A DNA stretch of 64,000 nucleotides from Siphonodentalium dalli (lineage: Eukaryota; Mollusca; Scaphopoda; Gadilida; Siphonodentaliidae): positions 198,694,935 to 198,758,934 of the forward strand of contig CP136061.1 in NCBI GenBank assembly GCA_032622095.1. Direction: 5' to 3'. How positions within the stretch are numbered: position 1 is the first letter of the stretch; every line of letters begins with the position of its first letter. The notes beneath the pieces were generated by a model that saw only the letters and a list, made by a program, of their open reading frames with translations, was not told where the DNA came from and made no database searches. Below, in pieces: positions 47,307 through 59,405 of the stretch. The position numbers and the translations under genes are program-made.

Positions 47307-47921
47307 CTGTTACAAAATTAAAGAAAATATATATTTAGAATGAGGTTATGAGCGAATAAGCATGTATCTTTACATACACAAAACTAGTATCACTAACACT
47401 GCTCGTATAGATCATAACGAAACCATGAATACAATCATGTCACGGCCATGAATCTCATTTGTGTTGTGACTATAAATACACAATATTTTCAATCTTATAA
47501 ACTAATATGCTGACTACATTAACTTGGTGCCAAAATGTTTCTCGCCGGACTATTTCTAATGACGACTGACTCTGACTCAGACTGACTCGTTCAATAACCG
47601 TGATCGCATGGTGAGACAAGTTGATGCATGACACCGCAATCCAGATATATAATAGTGTGGGGGAAATGAGACAAAAACTGGTTCATTGTATCCTTTAAAA
47701 AGAACGCTAGGCATATATGAGTAAAATAGAGGCAATGCATGTATACTATGAACATCGGGATGGGTTGAGCAATATAACGCCTTTGGGTTGAATGCATTTT
47801 CATAAGCGTGTGTGTAATCTATAAACACGAGCTTCGCGTATGTCGTTGTATCCACGTGCATATAACTGTAAATTAATGTGACCATCTGGAAAGTATTGTC
47901 AAGTTCACAACTAGCACGTAC
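47307..47921. other. Intron between MAM C-terminus and Cys-rich exon
   Basis: A 615-base intron in phase 1, the shortest apart from the one between the stalk and small Cys exons. The overlapping minus frames at 47577-47885 have no domain. Confidence 0.6.
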
Positions 47922-48009
47922 CTATAACACAAGCGTCTGGTGATATTGAAAGATCATCAATAGCGATGTCCCCTAGATTACCTTGTCCGCGCACTCCATG
48001 GATAGAAAT
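47922..48009 (-). CDS. Receptor gene exon: MAM domain C-terminus
   Basis: The acceptor 'ctttatttag' at 48010 enters in phase 0, matching the phase-0 donor of the upstream MAM exon (56455). The donor ATAG|GTACGT at 47922/47921 leaves in phase 1. The 88-bp exon encodes ISIHGVRGQGNLGDIAIDDL and then SISPDACVI. The GxxGDIAIDD.s.s...C pattern is the diagnostic end of MAM domains, including the last conserved cysteine. It is too short for ordinary gene prediction, but the motif is clear. Confidence 0.8.
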
Positions 48010-48910
48010 CTAAATAAAGAATCACCATGCACCATAACAAAAATGAAAACTATTGAAGTATATGAACTAGGAAACGGTAAAATATATCTACACGGCTTCC
48101 GGTGGTTTACATAATCAGGTCAGGCACATAATGAATGCCACTATTATAGTGGTATTCCAGTATTGTAGTGGTATATGACCATAAAATAGTCATGTTTCTT
48201 TTATTTGCGTCGAAATAGAAGAAGGCGCGGCGCATACCCAGTGCACAGCCAAATTTCACTCTTAACAATATCGCAGCGAATGAACAGTGTTCCGACAAAA
48301 TACGTTGTGCAATCTTTTGCGCCAGCTTTGTTATTCAATAATACTAATAATATTTGACTTAATAAATGACAATAACAGGGTGACTCATTCGCTACTTCAT
48401 AACAACATTAAAACTAATTGAATGCTACTTGAGTTGCTTATCGTGTTTAATGATTATTATCCTGGACAAAATATATGTATGATACCGATTTAGTGCGACA
48501 CTGATTTTGAGTAATTTGTGTGAAATATGATTTTGGATTATCCCTCTTTTATCAAACTCATAAAACGGTAATGGTCATATATCACTGTAATATTGGAATT
48601 CAGGATGTGCATGACCTGATAATAGACACCTTTCGCATAATGAACTACGACAGATACTTATTACGTATAGCTATTTGTAGTCGTATTTTTTTAGATGGTC
48701 CAAAAACCTTTTCGCATATATATATGATGTATTTGTGATTTGAAAATCCTAAACCGTAATCGTAACAACGTTTACGGAAAAACGACAACGAATAGAAAGA
48801 AAATAAATTCTAGTGACGCAGTATCTTATTCGCAATAATTATCAGTCGTCGTTCATTGTGCGAAAGGTGTTTAATATACTCTATTAAAATTCTTATTTTG
48901 AGTCGTCCCA
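48010..48910. other. Intron sequence, no feature recognised
   Basis: Part of the 8.4-kb intron inside the MAM domain. No exon was recognised; the minus frame at 48107-48298 and plus frame at 48520-48738 have no domain. Confidence 0.45.
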
Positions 48911-49537
48911 ATAACTGAAAAAATAAAACACAGAGTGTTGAACTACTGGTCACGAATAATAAATGGCAATAAGTCGAAATTATCATATGTACTATATGCT
49001 ACTATTCATAATATGCTCGATAGGCATAAATCAGGTTTTACTTGGATCCGGTATGTAAGAAACTTATTAAATGGACTAGGTATGTCAGACGTATGGCTAT
49101 CCCACAACACAATTAGCGAGAAATGGTTCAACAATGCAACACGACTTAAAATTCGAGATCAATATTTACATAATTGGCGGTCCTCGTTGCAATCATCTGA
49201 TAAATATAATTTTTATAAAACTATTAAAGATGAGTTCCTGACAGAAGAATACCTATCGATATTATCAACTAAAGAAGCACTGACACTTATGAAGTTCAGA
49301 ACGCGAAACCATCACCTACCCATAGAAACTACGAGCTGGGCAAATATGACTAACAACAAATCCTGCACCTTTTGTAGCAACGGAATCGGTGACGAGTATC
49401 ATGTGATGTTGATTTGCGAGAAATTCGATGAAAATCGTACTAAACTAATCCCCAAATACTACTATAAATACCCAAACAATTTACAATTACGCCAATTGAT
49501 GGAAACTACTAAAATACAGGTAATGCGCAATGTCTAA
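48911..49537 (+). pseudogene. LINE reverse-transcriptase C-terminal fragment
   Basis: 200 codons open from 48935. VLNYWSRIINGNKSKLSYVL, HNWRSSLQSSDKYNFYK, LTLMKFRTRNHHLPIET and a CTFCSNGIGDEYHVMLIC zinc-knuckle align closely with the C-terminus of the 26.7-31.2 kb LINE, so this is the same or a sister family. It is 5'-truncated, as LINE copies usually are, and antisense to the host gene in the MAM intron. A 14-base C run follows at 49588. Confidence 0.85.
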
Positions 49538-51480
49538 CATCTGATCAAAGCAATAATGTCTTCTACCTGAACGCTCTTTATCATCATTTCACCCCCCCCC
49601 CCCACATTGTCACAAGGAAGTACGCCCCACTAATCTCAGTGGGAGGACCATCATATACCTCCTACTGCGCCATGATGGTCTTTTTATTGTCTACTTAGAC
49701 ACCCGTAATGCACACGACAGTGTGCAAATTGGCGAGTCGGACTATTTTCCATCGATGACCCCCCCCCCCGCCACACAGGGCGTTCGCGTCCCTGTGTGGA
49801 CTCACCAAATGTCGTGGATATTATGTTCCATCACGCTTACGATATTTATCACGAATATTTTGAAGGATTAAAGCCTGGTGTATATAATAGTTACTGTAAA
49901 ATGTACCGTTGATTTATTATAATGAACACCATACTCACGGTGGTGCAACTTGAAGCATTCCAGCGTTTTCACCCTAACCTCCCGACTTTCGTGAACACAG
50001 CCACAACATACCACTGACCCATATTTCAGACGGTGATTCCCCGAACAACTCGAATGCAATCACGTGACATTGATATTTTATTGTGGGATCATCGAATGCG
50101 TGAAATAGTACCTGACGCGTGCCACTCAGTTGACCTGAGCACGATGTTTACAGGATTCGCTTGATCCTCACTGAGCACGCAGGATTTACTTGATGTGGAC
50201 ATGCACTTGATGCGATGGGGTCTATTAGCAACGGTGTCTCTGTCTGTTTATTTGAAGCCCGGCTTTATTCTAAACATTATTATTCGAATACATCCACAAC
50301 TTCGACCTCAAGTTATATGCTGATTAAAACATACAATGCAGATTTTGTCCATACGTTTTTTTCTCTTTTTTTTCCAAATTCAAAGTTATATCTGTGGCTC
50401 ATGTGCCCCATCGTCTCAAGTCAACATTTATGTATATGCATGTCGCTATGACAGTATTCCTGTGTAAATGACGCGAGTATCAAAGTATCAAATAAATAGA
50501 TAGTCTTATATATAGTATCGGGCACATCCACCCTGTTTTGGGTGGATGTGCCTTCAATGTATGCATTAACATTAATATTACATATTCTATAAAATATATT
50601 TATGTACCTGTTAAATGTGCTTTTGTCATATATTTGTATTTGAATCTTGTATATCTCATATATCATGATTATTGATTTATTGAGATTAAAGAATTGAATT
50701 GAGATATGTTGACATAATTGCGAATGTGACCCCCCCCCCCCCCAACCCAATCTTGCACTTAATGTTAGCTTCCATTTTGCCCCCTCGATGTACATATACT
50801 TAACGTGACGTGTACACGGCCAAATATGACAGTTTTTGTTCGTAATCAAATCTCAATCGCTTATATAATACGTTAATCTGTTCTCTTGCTAACACACTGT
50901 GTGAGTCGGACAATACTGACTGTATATAAGTCAGAGTTAAATGGACAATAGACTGTACATTCGGAAAATAGAAGTCGAGCCCAAAGGGCGCGCGTTCTTC
51001 TAGTTTCCGAATCCATCAACCGACTTAAAACACCGTTTTGAAATATACAAAGATGAACTACTTTCATATCAATGAACAATTCCGATCCTTGAGACATATA
51101 CGATTTTTTTTTTCGGTATAAAAACAGTCCTTGACTGAGAAAAAATCCACGTCCCTTGACATGCGGTTTGTGTTAATGGAGGTTGCATGCGTGTGCACTT
51201 TGCCGTGAACACAATTGTAGACATATATTCTGGTAGAACTCGAAACTACACTCTTTAAAATTTGAAGATATATAAGCGTGTCACGTGTTTTATTACAATT
51301 GGTTTATAAATATACGGATTATGTGTTTATTTGCAAAATATGAAATCGCTAGTGTTTATAATAAAACACTCGACATGTTTTAAACATTATTATTAATTCA
51401 TCTACAAATTAACTTTTAAAAATATACATATGTGGTAATAACTTAGCTTAGACAAATATTTATGCCTAATTGCACTTGTT
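49538..51480. other. Intron sequence with poly-C runs
   Basis: C runs of about 10-16 bases at 49588, 49757 and 50729. 51280-51420 holds TGTTTAT/ATAAACAC words related to the 54.4-54.7 kb minisatellite. No exon is supported. Confidence 0.45.
50521..50552. other. Perfect short hairpin
   Basis: GGCACATCCACCC-tgtttt-GGGTGGATGTGCC: a 13-bp perfect stem with a 6-base loop, flanked by AT-rich sequence. It may be the end of a Helitron-like repeat or a relic palindrome; nothing decides its role. Confidence 0.6.
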
Positions 51481-51487
51481 GTGTATG

Positions 51488-53085
51488 GTATATAAACACT
51501 GAGGTTTTTGTTCTTGTAAATTTAAAAAACGTCAGTGTTTATGACTACGCAAGACCGACTTCTCCGATCAGATCAAATTACAATCTGTAAAAGCATGCAT
51601 ATTATTTTGACTGTATCGGTATTGACGACAAATAGCCACAAAATATCTGTCGTGATTCACATTTGGCTGATTAAGCTATTCTCTTACACTTGGTGCTCAT
51701 AAACCTCGACCGTCATAAATACAATGTCATCATAAACATGCATTGTGCGGGAGTCCCGTGAGTGACCAGACAGACAATACTTTCGTCACCTAACTTCGTC
51801 TTGAATGTCGATCTATTGAGCGCTTTTATTAATTAGCTTTCTGACTCCATGCTTTCAGTCTCCACTTGGGGTAAAAAAAAGTTTAGCCAAAAGTTTAGCC
51901 AAATGAAATTTTTATTAGCCAAATTCGAAAAAGATTAGCCATTGGCTAATTTGGCTACCGACAGCGTGAACACTGCCGATCTGCAGCATTCTGTGATTTA
52001 TCTATCAAATAGTCTGATGTGTGTAATACAATATCATTGATATGTTATAATGCAATGACCTTTGGATGCAATAGCATCTGTGCTAAGTTACCATGCATGG
52101 AAAGCCAGTTAATTTTGGCCTCATTTAAATCACACTCTGCATTGTGTCTGTTTGCTGTATCTATTTGGATGTGATGTTTATAACGCAATGTTCAATGAAT
52201 TCTTCATAGAATAACAGTCTTCTTGGATTTTATGGTATCGTGAAATTGAGGTAAGTTTATATCTATGGTATTAGCAAGAAGTAATGGAGATAGAATCGCT
52301 CTATATCGAAATGAAAAGGATATAGTTTCATATGTGTCATATCAAATGGATAGGAAGACACTATCTAAATTCCAAACTCTCTCAGTAACGCGTGTATCAT
52401 TTTGAGTTGCAAGAATATAGAATCCGTTTTGGGGGCTGGACTTACCAGTGGTAAACAAAATTCAAAGCGGCACATTAGTTTAAAACCCTTTATTTTAAAA
52501 TCAGTATTACTGACCGTATATTATGTATCGGTCTTGCACGTACAGGTTGGTGAATGTCCAAGTTCGCAATTGCATGATTTAAGTGACTTTGGTGAGCGAT
52601 TTTGATTTGCGTCTCTTACAATGATTGCATTTATCTCGTGTATTAATCAATCCAACGTTCCCTGCATTAGTTGTTCAATGTTATAAAGTTCGCTGTCAAC
52701 ACAAGTAAGAATATTAAAAAGTGTCCGTGTTTTAAACGGTTTATAATATGATCGCTATATACGGATGATCGAAGTTGCTGTTTGCTTTTCAGATATTTTC
52801 ACAAATGCTTAATTGATTAATTTTAAATCTTCATTGTTTTAGGATTCTGTATGACGATACAAGATTACGTGGGTCGGGAAAGGTAAGGACTAGGCGAGAT
52901 ATGCAGTTAGAGTACACAAAAGCAGGACCGGAGGAGCACACGAATTGTAACGGCATGGGCTGAGAGTTGAAACCATGATTTAAATATTATGAAGAGCATG
53001 CAGTGATAAAATGAAACACAAGCTTTCCACAGACATTCCATCAGTGATGTGATGATCAGTCCTCTTGTTCTCAAAACAGAGCCGT
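51488..53085 (+). repeat. Segmental duplication, copy 1 (with 0.4-kb extra segment)
   Basis: 51488-51566 and 51970-53085 match 53092-54282 closely, in direct orientation and the same order ('tataaacactgaggtttttg', 'atttatctatcaaata', 'ttctcatagaataacagtc' style blocks). The segment 51567-51970 is absent from copy 2. It contains five 'ttagcca' words and 'ggctaccgacagcgtgaac', like the end of a transposon. Frames inside show no domain. Confidence 0.8.
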
Positions 53086-53091
53086 CAAGTG

Positions 53092-54282
53092 TATAAACAC
53101 TGAGGTTTTTGTTCTTGTAAATTTAAAAAAACGTCAGTGTTTATGACTACGCAAGACCGACTTCCCCGGCCTGCAGCATGCTATGATTTATCTATCAAAT
53201 AATCAGCTGTGTGTAATACAATATCATTGATATGGTATAATTCAATGACCTTTGGATGGAATAGCATCTGTGCTAAGTTACCATGCATGGAAAGCCAGTT
53301 AATTTTGGCCTCATTTAAATCACACTCTGCATTGTGTCTGTTTACTGTATCTATTTGTCTGTGATGTTTATAACTCAATGTTCAATGAATTCTTCATAGA
53401 ATAACAGTCTTCCTGGATTTTATGGTATCGTGAAATTGAGGTAAGTTTATATCTATGGTATTAGCAAAAAGTAATGGAGATAGAATCGCTCTATATCGAA
53501 ATGAAAAGGATATAGTTGCATATGTGTCATCTCAAATGGATAGGATGACACTATCTAAATTCCAAACTCTCTCAGTAACGCGTGTATCATTTTGAGTTGA
53601 AAGAATATAGAATCCGTTTTGGACTCACCAGTGATAAACAAAATTCAAAGCGGCACATAAGTTTCAAACCCTTTATTTTAAAATCATTATTACTGACCGT
53701 ATATTATGTATCGGTCTTGCACGTACGGTTGGTGAATGTCCAAGTTCGCAATTTCATGATTTAAGTGACTTTTGTGAGCGATTTTGATTTGCGTCTCTTA
53801 CAATGATTGCATTTATATCGTGTATTAATCAATCCAACGTTCCCTGCATTAGTTGTTCAATGTTATAAAGTTCGCTGTCAACACAAGTAAGAATATTAAA
53901 AAGTGTTCGTGTTTTAAACGGTTTATAATATGATCGCTATGTACGGATGATCTAATTTGCTGTTTGCTTTTCAGATATTTTCACTAATGTTTAATTAATT
54001 TATTTAAATCTTCATTGTTTTATGATTCTGTATGACGAGACAAGATTACAGGGGTCGGGAAAGTTCAGGACTTGGCGATATATGCAGTTAGTGTACACAA
54101 AAGGAGGATTGGAGGAGCACACGAATTGTAACGGCATGAGCTGAGATTTGAAACCATGATTTAACTATTATGAAGAGCATGCAGTGATAAAATGAAATAC
54201 AAGCTTTCCACAGACATTCCATCCATGATGTGACGATCAGTCCTCTTGTTCTCAAAACAGAGCCGTCATGAAAGTGTTAAGA
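53092..54282 (+). repeat. Segmental duplication, copy 2
   Basis: A direct copy of 51488-53085 without the 0.4-kb segment. Differences are scattered single bases and small indels, so the duplication is fairly recent. It ends at 'ctcaaaacagagccgtca' in both copies. Confidence 0.8.
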
Positions 54283-54379
54283 AACAAGAGTTAACCAACG
54301 AACATTTTGGAGAAGGTGTTGAACAATTTGTTGAATTGTACCGGAATTTGTTTTTGAGAATAAAATATTTATAAACACA

Positions 54380-54740
54380 TCGGGTTTTTTTATTTTCATA
54401 ATAATAAACACGTCATAGTGTTTATTAAGTATGTCTGGAAAATAAACACGTTGAGTGTTTATTATAAAACGCTATAACATGTTTTAATATAAACACTAGT
54501 GTGTATATATTCCTAATTGGATGGAGTGTTTATTTTAAAACACTATGATATGTTTTGATATAAACACTGGTGTTTATTCATAATTGGATGGAGTGTTTAT
54601 TATAAAACACTGTGACATGTTTTTATATAAACACTGCTGATTTAATTATAAAACACGTGTGTTTTTACTAAAACATATCACATGTCTTTTAAGTGTGTCT
54701 TTCATGTGTTTTTAATTACACGCGTTTATAGGGAATTATT
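54380..54740. repeat. Minisatellite of TGTTTAT / ATAAACAC palindromic units
   Basis: Three to four units of about 70-75 bases: 'ggagtgtttattataaaacac', 'atgacatgttt', 'tatataaacactggtg', 'taattggat'. Each half is the complement of the other, so single strands could fold. Related words occur at 51280-51560 and at the start of both duplication copies. Confidence 0.75.
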
Positions 54741-56454
54741 TCTTACAGTGTAAACATACGCAAACATGTAATACACATATATGTGATTGTGTCTAAATGT
54801 GCGGGAGACTAGACTACCTCTCTATATATAATCTATTCCGTGCACATTTAATTTACTAGACTATCTCTATATATAATCTATTCCATGCACATGAATTTAA
54901 TACTGCACTATTTATATGACATAATGATTGATAATCTGCATAACTGCACTCAGTGTCATTGAATGACGCTAATTGAAGAGCGGACTCTTTATCGTATACA
55001 TGATTGTGCGTAAATTTGCGCTGTACATAGCGTAGTATGTATATGATAATGGTTGAAAACTGTACAATATTTCAGGGAATGGATCGATCGAGGCCATAGG
55101 CCGATATCGTTTCATTCCCTGAAATAATTTACTAATTTACATTTTGAAGCTACTATATCTGACATGGCCGAGTCCATTTGTTTGATACGTCACCTCTTAT
55201 CAGAATGGATTAATCCGAAATTGGGTCAAGACACCTGAGTTGTACCATGTGTTCGGCCCAATCCACTCGCTCATTGGCTGCACGTATGGCGTAACATCTT
55301 AACCCATTGTCAACTTAATGACATGCAGTAGCCTACACCATTGCTTTCCGACCGTCGAATGAACACGACGTACCGACAATGAGCTCCTTCTGCGATAGAT
55401 TTGCGAATATCATCTGCAGTTCTGCCCTTACATTTCGGCATTTGTATTAAATTATTTATGCGGCATATTTCGGATTTTGCGGAGAATTATACATTTGAGG
55501 TGGTTTGAGATCGCGGGTAATACTGAAGATCGAAGGACTACATTTACATGTAAATTACTATATCAGTTTAGATTTTATCGTGAGGGTGCTACAATGCCAT
55601 CCGGGAACGGAATTAGATTCGAAAAAATTTAAGTTGAAAATTCAATGCCTATTCGTGAAACGACATGTCTGGAATTTGAAGTTATACACCCACCCTCCCC
55701 GAACCCAAATGACGAGGTTCTATATATATATATATATATATATATCTCTTCTGTCATGTTCTGGTAATCAATAAGAGCGATGTTATACGTTAGAACCGTT
55801 GTCTATAGATAGCTCCGCGCATATACATCATGGTTTCATATATGCAAGTCATATCAAATGAAATCGTCCACACGTAAAATAAAACCGTTCATTAAATTGG
55901 ATATTGAGCGACCGTTATTAATATCATGGATCGTTGTTGCCAAATTATTGTACAATCTCGACAATAACCATCCATTATCCTATAAACTGGACTCGATGAA
56001 CAAATGAGTGACGTCATAACCATGTTTTAAAGATGAAAATTATATACTATCGACTCAATTATCTGTATTTTTGGCAATGCATTCATATCGTTTAATCCAG
56101 CGGAACAGTAACTCTATTACTGGAGTGTCGCATGACATGTCATCTTTAAATGCGACATGTGCCCTCTTATATGCAAATGATCAGCACGATTCTGTCGAAA
56201 AGGACATTGATTACGTGGGGTTCACAAACTATATATGAATGTTTATTTTGTGTGTGCAGGTTTAGTAGCGAACTAGTTCTCTGTTAGAGGTCTCCGTGGG
56301 ACCTCACTGTGTATAAATTAGAATAAAGCATGGTATAAAGTGTCCATTCAGAAATATAAGTTCGAGGTAGAACAAAGGAGCTGGGTTTTAAGGGTATTTA
56401 CATGTGCTTTGCGATTTGTGCGATTCTATTTTTAGAAACCAACCATTTACTTAC
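54741..56454. other. Intron sequence with a hairpin and an AT microsatellite
   Basis: 55068-55126 is a long hairpin (ATTTCAGGGAATG ... CATTCCCTGAAAT with a nested ggcc-ata-ggcc core). 55722-55745 is (TA)n. No exon was recognised. Confidence 0.5.
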
Positions 56455-56714
56455 CGTGTAATCCGTCGTTGATTCTAGCTCCATGACTGCTTTCTTCCAC
56501 GTACTCGCTTGCTCACCAGATCTTGAGAACAGCGGAACTATCTTCGTATTATAATCTTGATAGACCATAAGCTCCCCAATATATGTACCATGCATATGAT
56601 ACCACATGGTGAAGCACTTGATTGACCTGTCGTATATTCTTGCGGACCTCAAGATTGCCACATCTCCCTCTTGGCGTGGATCACTTGATTCTATGTAACC
56701 ATACCACCCGTCAC
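56455..56714 (-). CDS. Receptor gene exon: MAM domain, main part
   Basis: The acceptor ctacatgtgtacatgcag at 56715 enters in phase 1; the donor TACACG|GTAAGT at 56455/56454 leaves in phase 0. The 260-bp exon encodes GDGWYGYIESSDPRQEGDVA, LRSARIYDRSIKCFTMWYHM, HGTYIGELMVYQ and SGEQASTWKKAVMEL. The pattern (GYY.Y.es, A.L.S, CftmwYHM.G..iG.L.V, sG.q...W) is a MAM domain, an extracellular adhesion or dimerisation module of about 160 residues. The N-terminal C.FE...C.W part should be in an upstream exon, which I did not find in the window. The intron that splits the domain is 8.4 kb and has been invaded by a LINE fragment and the 51-54 kb duplication. Confidence 0.85.
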
Positions 56715-58100
56715 CTGCATGTACACATGTAGTTTGAAGGCACATTCGATCGTCTATATAACTTGATCGTTTTGTTGTAGGGACGTTCCGAACGAGAAGA
56801 GCGTGGCTTCAAGAGATAAGAGATAAAAAAACAAATGTTCCCTGAGTTCTCATTCGCCCACATACAACGTGTTATAACAATATCAAGCTAAACAGTTAAT
56901 TATTAACATGTTCTGTCCCTGTTCCACTCGATAATTGAGATAATAATATTCACCTATAGTGAAGATATCATGTAGGTTGTTCTCTTTGACTAAAACAATA
57001 TTATTTTTACAACCGAATGACTTTAGTAAAAATTCAGGAAAGAGATACAACACCTTTAATTTGAATAAAATGTAAGGAATTTATTTAATTAACCGAAAGG
57101 GTGTTTTTCTGGGTTTTTTGTTGTTTTTTTGTTGTTGTTGAGAACATCGACTAACAGTGACATTCGTCAATCGGGTTACATGTGTCATATTCCAATAAAA
57201 CACACCATAACATGAACCGAGATCACATCTTGTTGAACTAGATGACTGAATTCAGTGGTTACAATAACTGGGTGTGTTTTAGGTGCGATGCCATAGATTA
57301 TTTTATCTATATATCATAGGCAGAATATTGGGCTAACATGCAGATATATTTAAGAGGAAACATCAGCGGAGTTTATAGACATTTAAAATAAAAAAGCTAT
57401 ATATATAAGAATGTAATGCAGTTTGCGTGTGTTTTATTGATCGGTATGTGGCTGTGGCTGTTTGGTCGCATTTACATGTAGTTTGAAAGCCCCATGGCCA
57501 CATCGATATGCTCCTCAATAAAACACACTCCAATTACATAAATATTCATATGAAGAGCTAGCAGTCGGATTATCCTTTGTTTACAGTATATACTGTACAT
57601 TTGCCCGAGTAATTGCTTAACGTGTTTCACTGTAAGTGCTTCTTAAAGGAAGCAGTGCCTACTTTGGCTTGATGCGGCTTCATCTCCGATGTTGTTCTAG
57701 ATTATTGGGAAGGCGCAGTGAGGTCGATTTCCTGAAAAAGCAGTTCTAGTCTTTTCTAACAGTGTATTGGGTTTGACTTAGCCCGCTTATTGTTACACAG
57801 GAAGTGGATAGGTGGTCATAATACCAGAAGCTTATACAGATTGCAGAATTGAGAGGGTGTACGTCATATATTGTCGAGATGTGCTCAATTTCAAAGACCG
57901 GCGCTTGTGGATTTGTACCTTTGACGGTCATTGTGTTATGAAATGCGATACCGAATGATTAAAAATACATATTGGAGACATTGGAGGGGACTGGAATTTA
58001 ACCAGATGTCACTTGAATCTCAAGTGACCAGTTACCATTTCCAGCTGAAGACGAAGTCAGTATTTCCATCTAGATCAAAAATAGAAATGGCGATTCTAGC
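56715..58100. other. Upstream intron or flank, no exon confirmed
   Basis: Upstream exons of the MAM receptor (signal peptide and MAM N-terminus) should lie above 56.7 kb on the minus strand, but no frame here shows the expected motif with compatible phase. Confidence 0.4.
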
Positions 58101-58106
58101 AAATAG

Positions 58107-58281
58107 ATGCGCACAATAATAATGTTTCTATTCCTGGTCGCCATATTGGAAGCCATCTTGGTTTGGAGTACCAACTTCCCCACACCAGGTAGCTTAAGGT
58201 CACAACATTGTGAACATGTGTGCATTTCTGACGATTCTAATTGTGCAAACAATGATATTCTTGTGGAATTTCGAAAAGTTG
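58107..58281 (+). CDS. Possible signal-peptide exon of an unknown plus-strand gene
   Basis: The frame MRTIIMFLFLVAILEAILVW gives a plausible signal peptide from either ATG (58107 or 58122), followed by a Cys-containing segment HCEHVCISDDSNCANN. Donors CAG|GTAGCT (58188/58189) and TTG|GTATGC (58281/58282) would both end the exon in phase 1. Against it: the 'ccatattggaagccatcttgg' words resemble those in dispersed repeats, and no downstream exon is seen before the DIRS-like element. Function unknown. Confidence 0.3.
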
Positions 58282-58289
58282 GTATGCAT

Positions 58290-59380
58290 ATTATCATATT
58301 ATCAACAATTCTTAGCAGCTTTCCTCGATTTCCGAAATTGTATATTTAACTGCCAGCCCCGTATATCACACATAGTCGAATTCCTTTTGTTAGAGTCAAG
58401 CTGGCAGGTGTATATCTCAAAGCTATGTCTGAATCGTACCAAATAACTTTCGGAAGCATAACAGAGGTCATCGTGCAACTAATGTTCTTCAGTAAGCACT
58501 TTTGAGATCAGTACTGACTAAAATCATACCCAGACGCTTCAGGTACTGAGTCTGATGAAACTCGTTATTTTTCGCATTACCGTCGCTATAAATAACTTTC
58601 ACAGACAACACCCGCAGTATGACGTCACCGCCCATATCATTTTCTTTAAAATAGCTTGATCGACATAATTTATTTTCGGTTTCGCTTCCGCGAAAGACTT
58701 TCGTTTTCGCAAAAGAAAAAACATGGCTTCTTATTCTATTTCAACATCTATTAAAACCCAAAAGTGAAATCTATCTCAGATTGCCCGGACTAAATGTTGA
58801 AATTCTTGAACAGATTCAATTCCATTGGACATGTTAGCTAGAAACATTGGTCAATTCTGGAGTCTTTATATACATGTAGGCCTTTGAGCTAGTGTTTAAA
58901 TAATCGGATGTCGTAAACTCTGGATTTGTAAACACTCTGTGAAATTAGCCATGCGGCGGGAAAGTTATTACGCTATTTTTTTTTAGCTAAAGGCAGGGTT
59001 TACTGGAATCGCGCTGGCTGATGTAATTCCCATAGTCTTGGGTATTCCACGCAACTATCGACTGATTTGTTACATCGCTTTACTGATGATATTGCCATTG
59101 GCTGGCAATTACGTAACTCCTGCTTGTAGTAATGGAACCCCAACCAATTTCACCAGACTCAGGACCTGAACGGCCGAATTCTGGTCCCTGGTCTAGACCA
59201 CCCTAATAATTATATTTTCCCGCGTTTCGCCAAGTATAGCGGGAAAATTATGTCTTGTGCCGTTGCACGAAATAAACAACTCAGGAGTATTGACCAATGG
59301 GGAGTCCCATATATTGGTCACGTGATGTTTTAGTGAACGATCGAGAATATTCTGTGTAGAGTCAGTTTTCAAGCGAAACG
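58290..59380. other. No gene recognised; possible left flank of the DIRS-like element
   Basis: A hairpin ATTTTCCCGC ... GCGGGAAAAT lies at 59214-59248, and 'gaccaatggggagtccc' just precedes the element's first ORF. The left terminus of the retroelement is probably in 59150-59400 but cannot be fixed without a second copy. Confidence 0.4.
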
Positions 59381-59405
59381 CGTGACGATAGCACACAATT
59401 TTACA

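Noticed and set aside
51567-54282. Similar ORFs in both copies of the segmental duplication (52402-52605, 53582-53764)
   Set aside because: Similarity follows from the duplication; the frames carry frameshifts relative to each other and no domain.
58036-58069. Tiny minus-strand exon (acceptor tttttgatctag, donor ATG|GTAACT) with a NTDFVFSW reading that might be the MAM N-terminus
   Set aside because: It would end in phase 2 while the next MAM exon enters in phase 1, and the expected C.FE...C pattern is absent.
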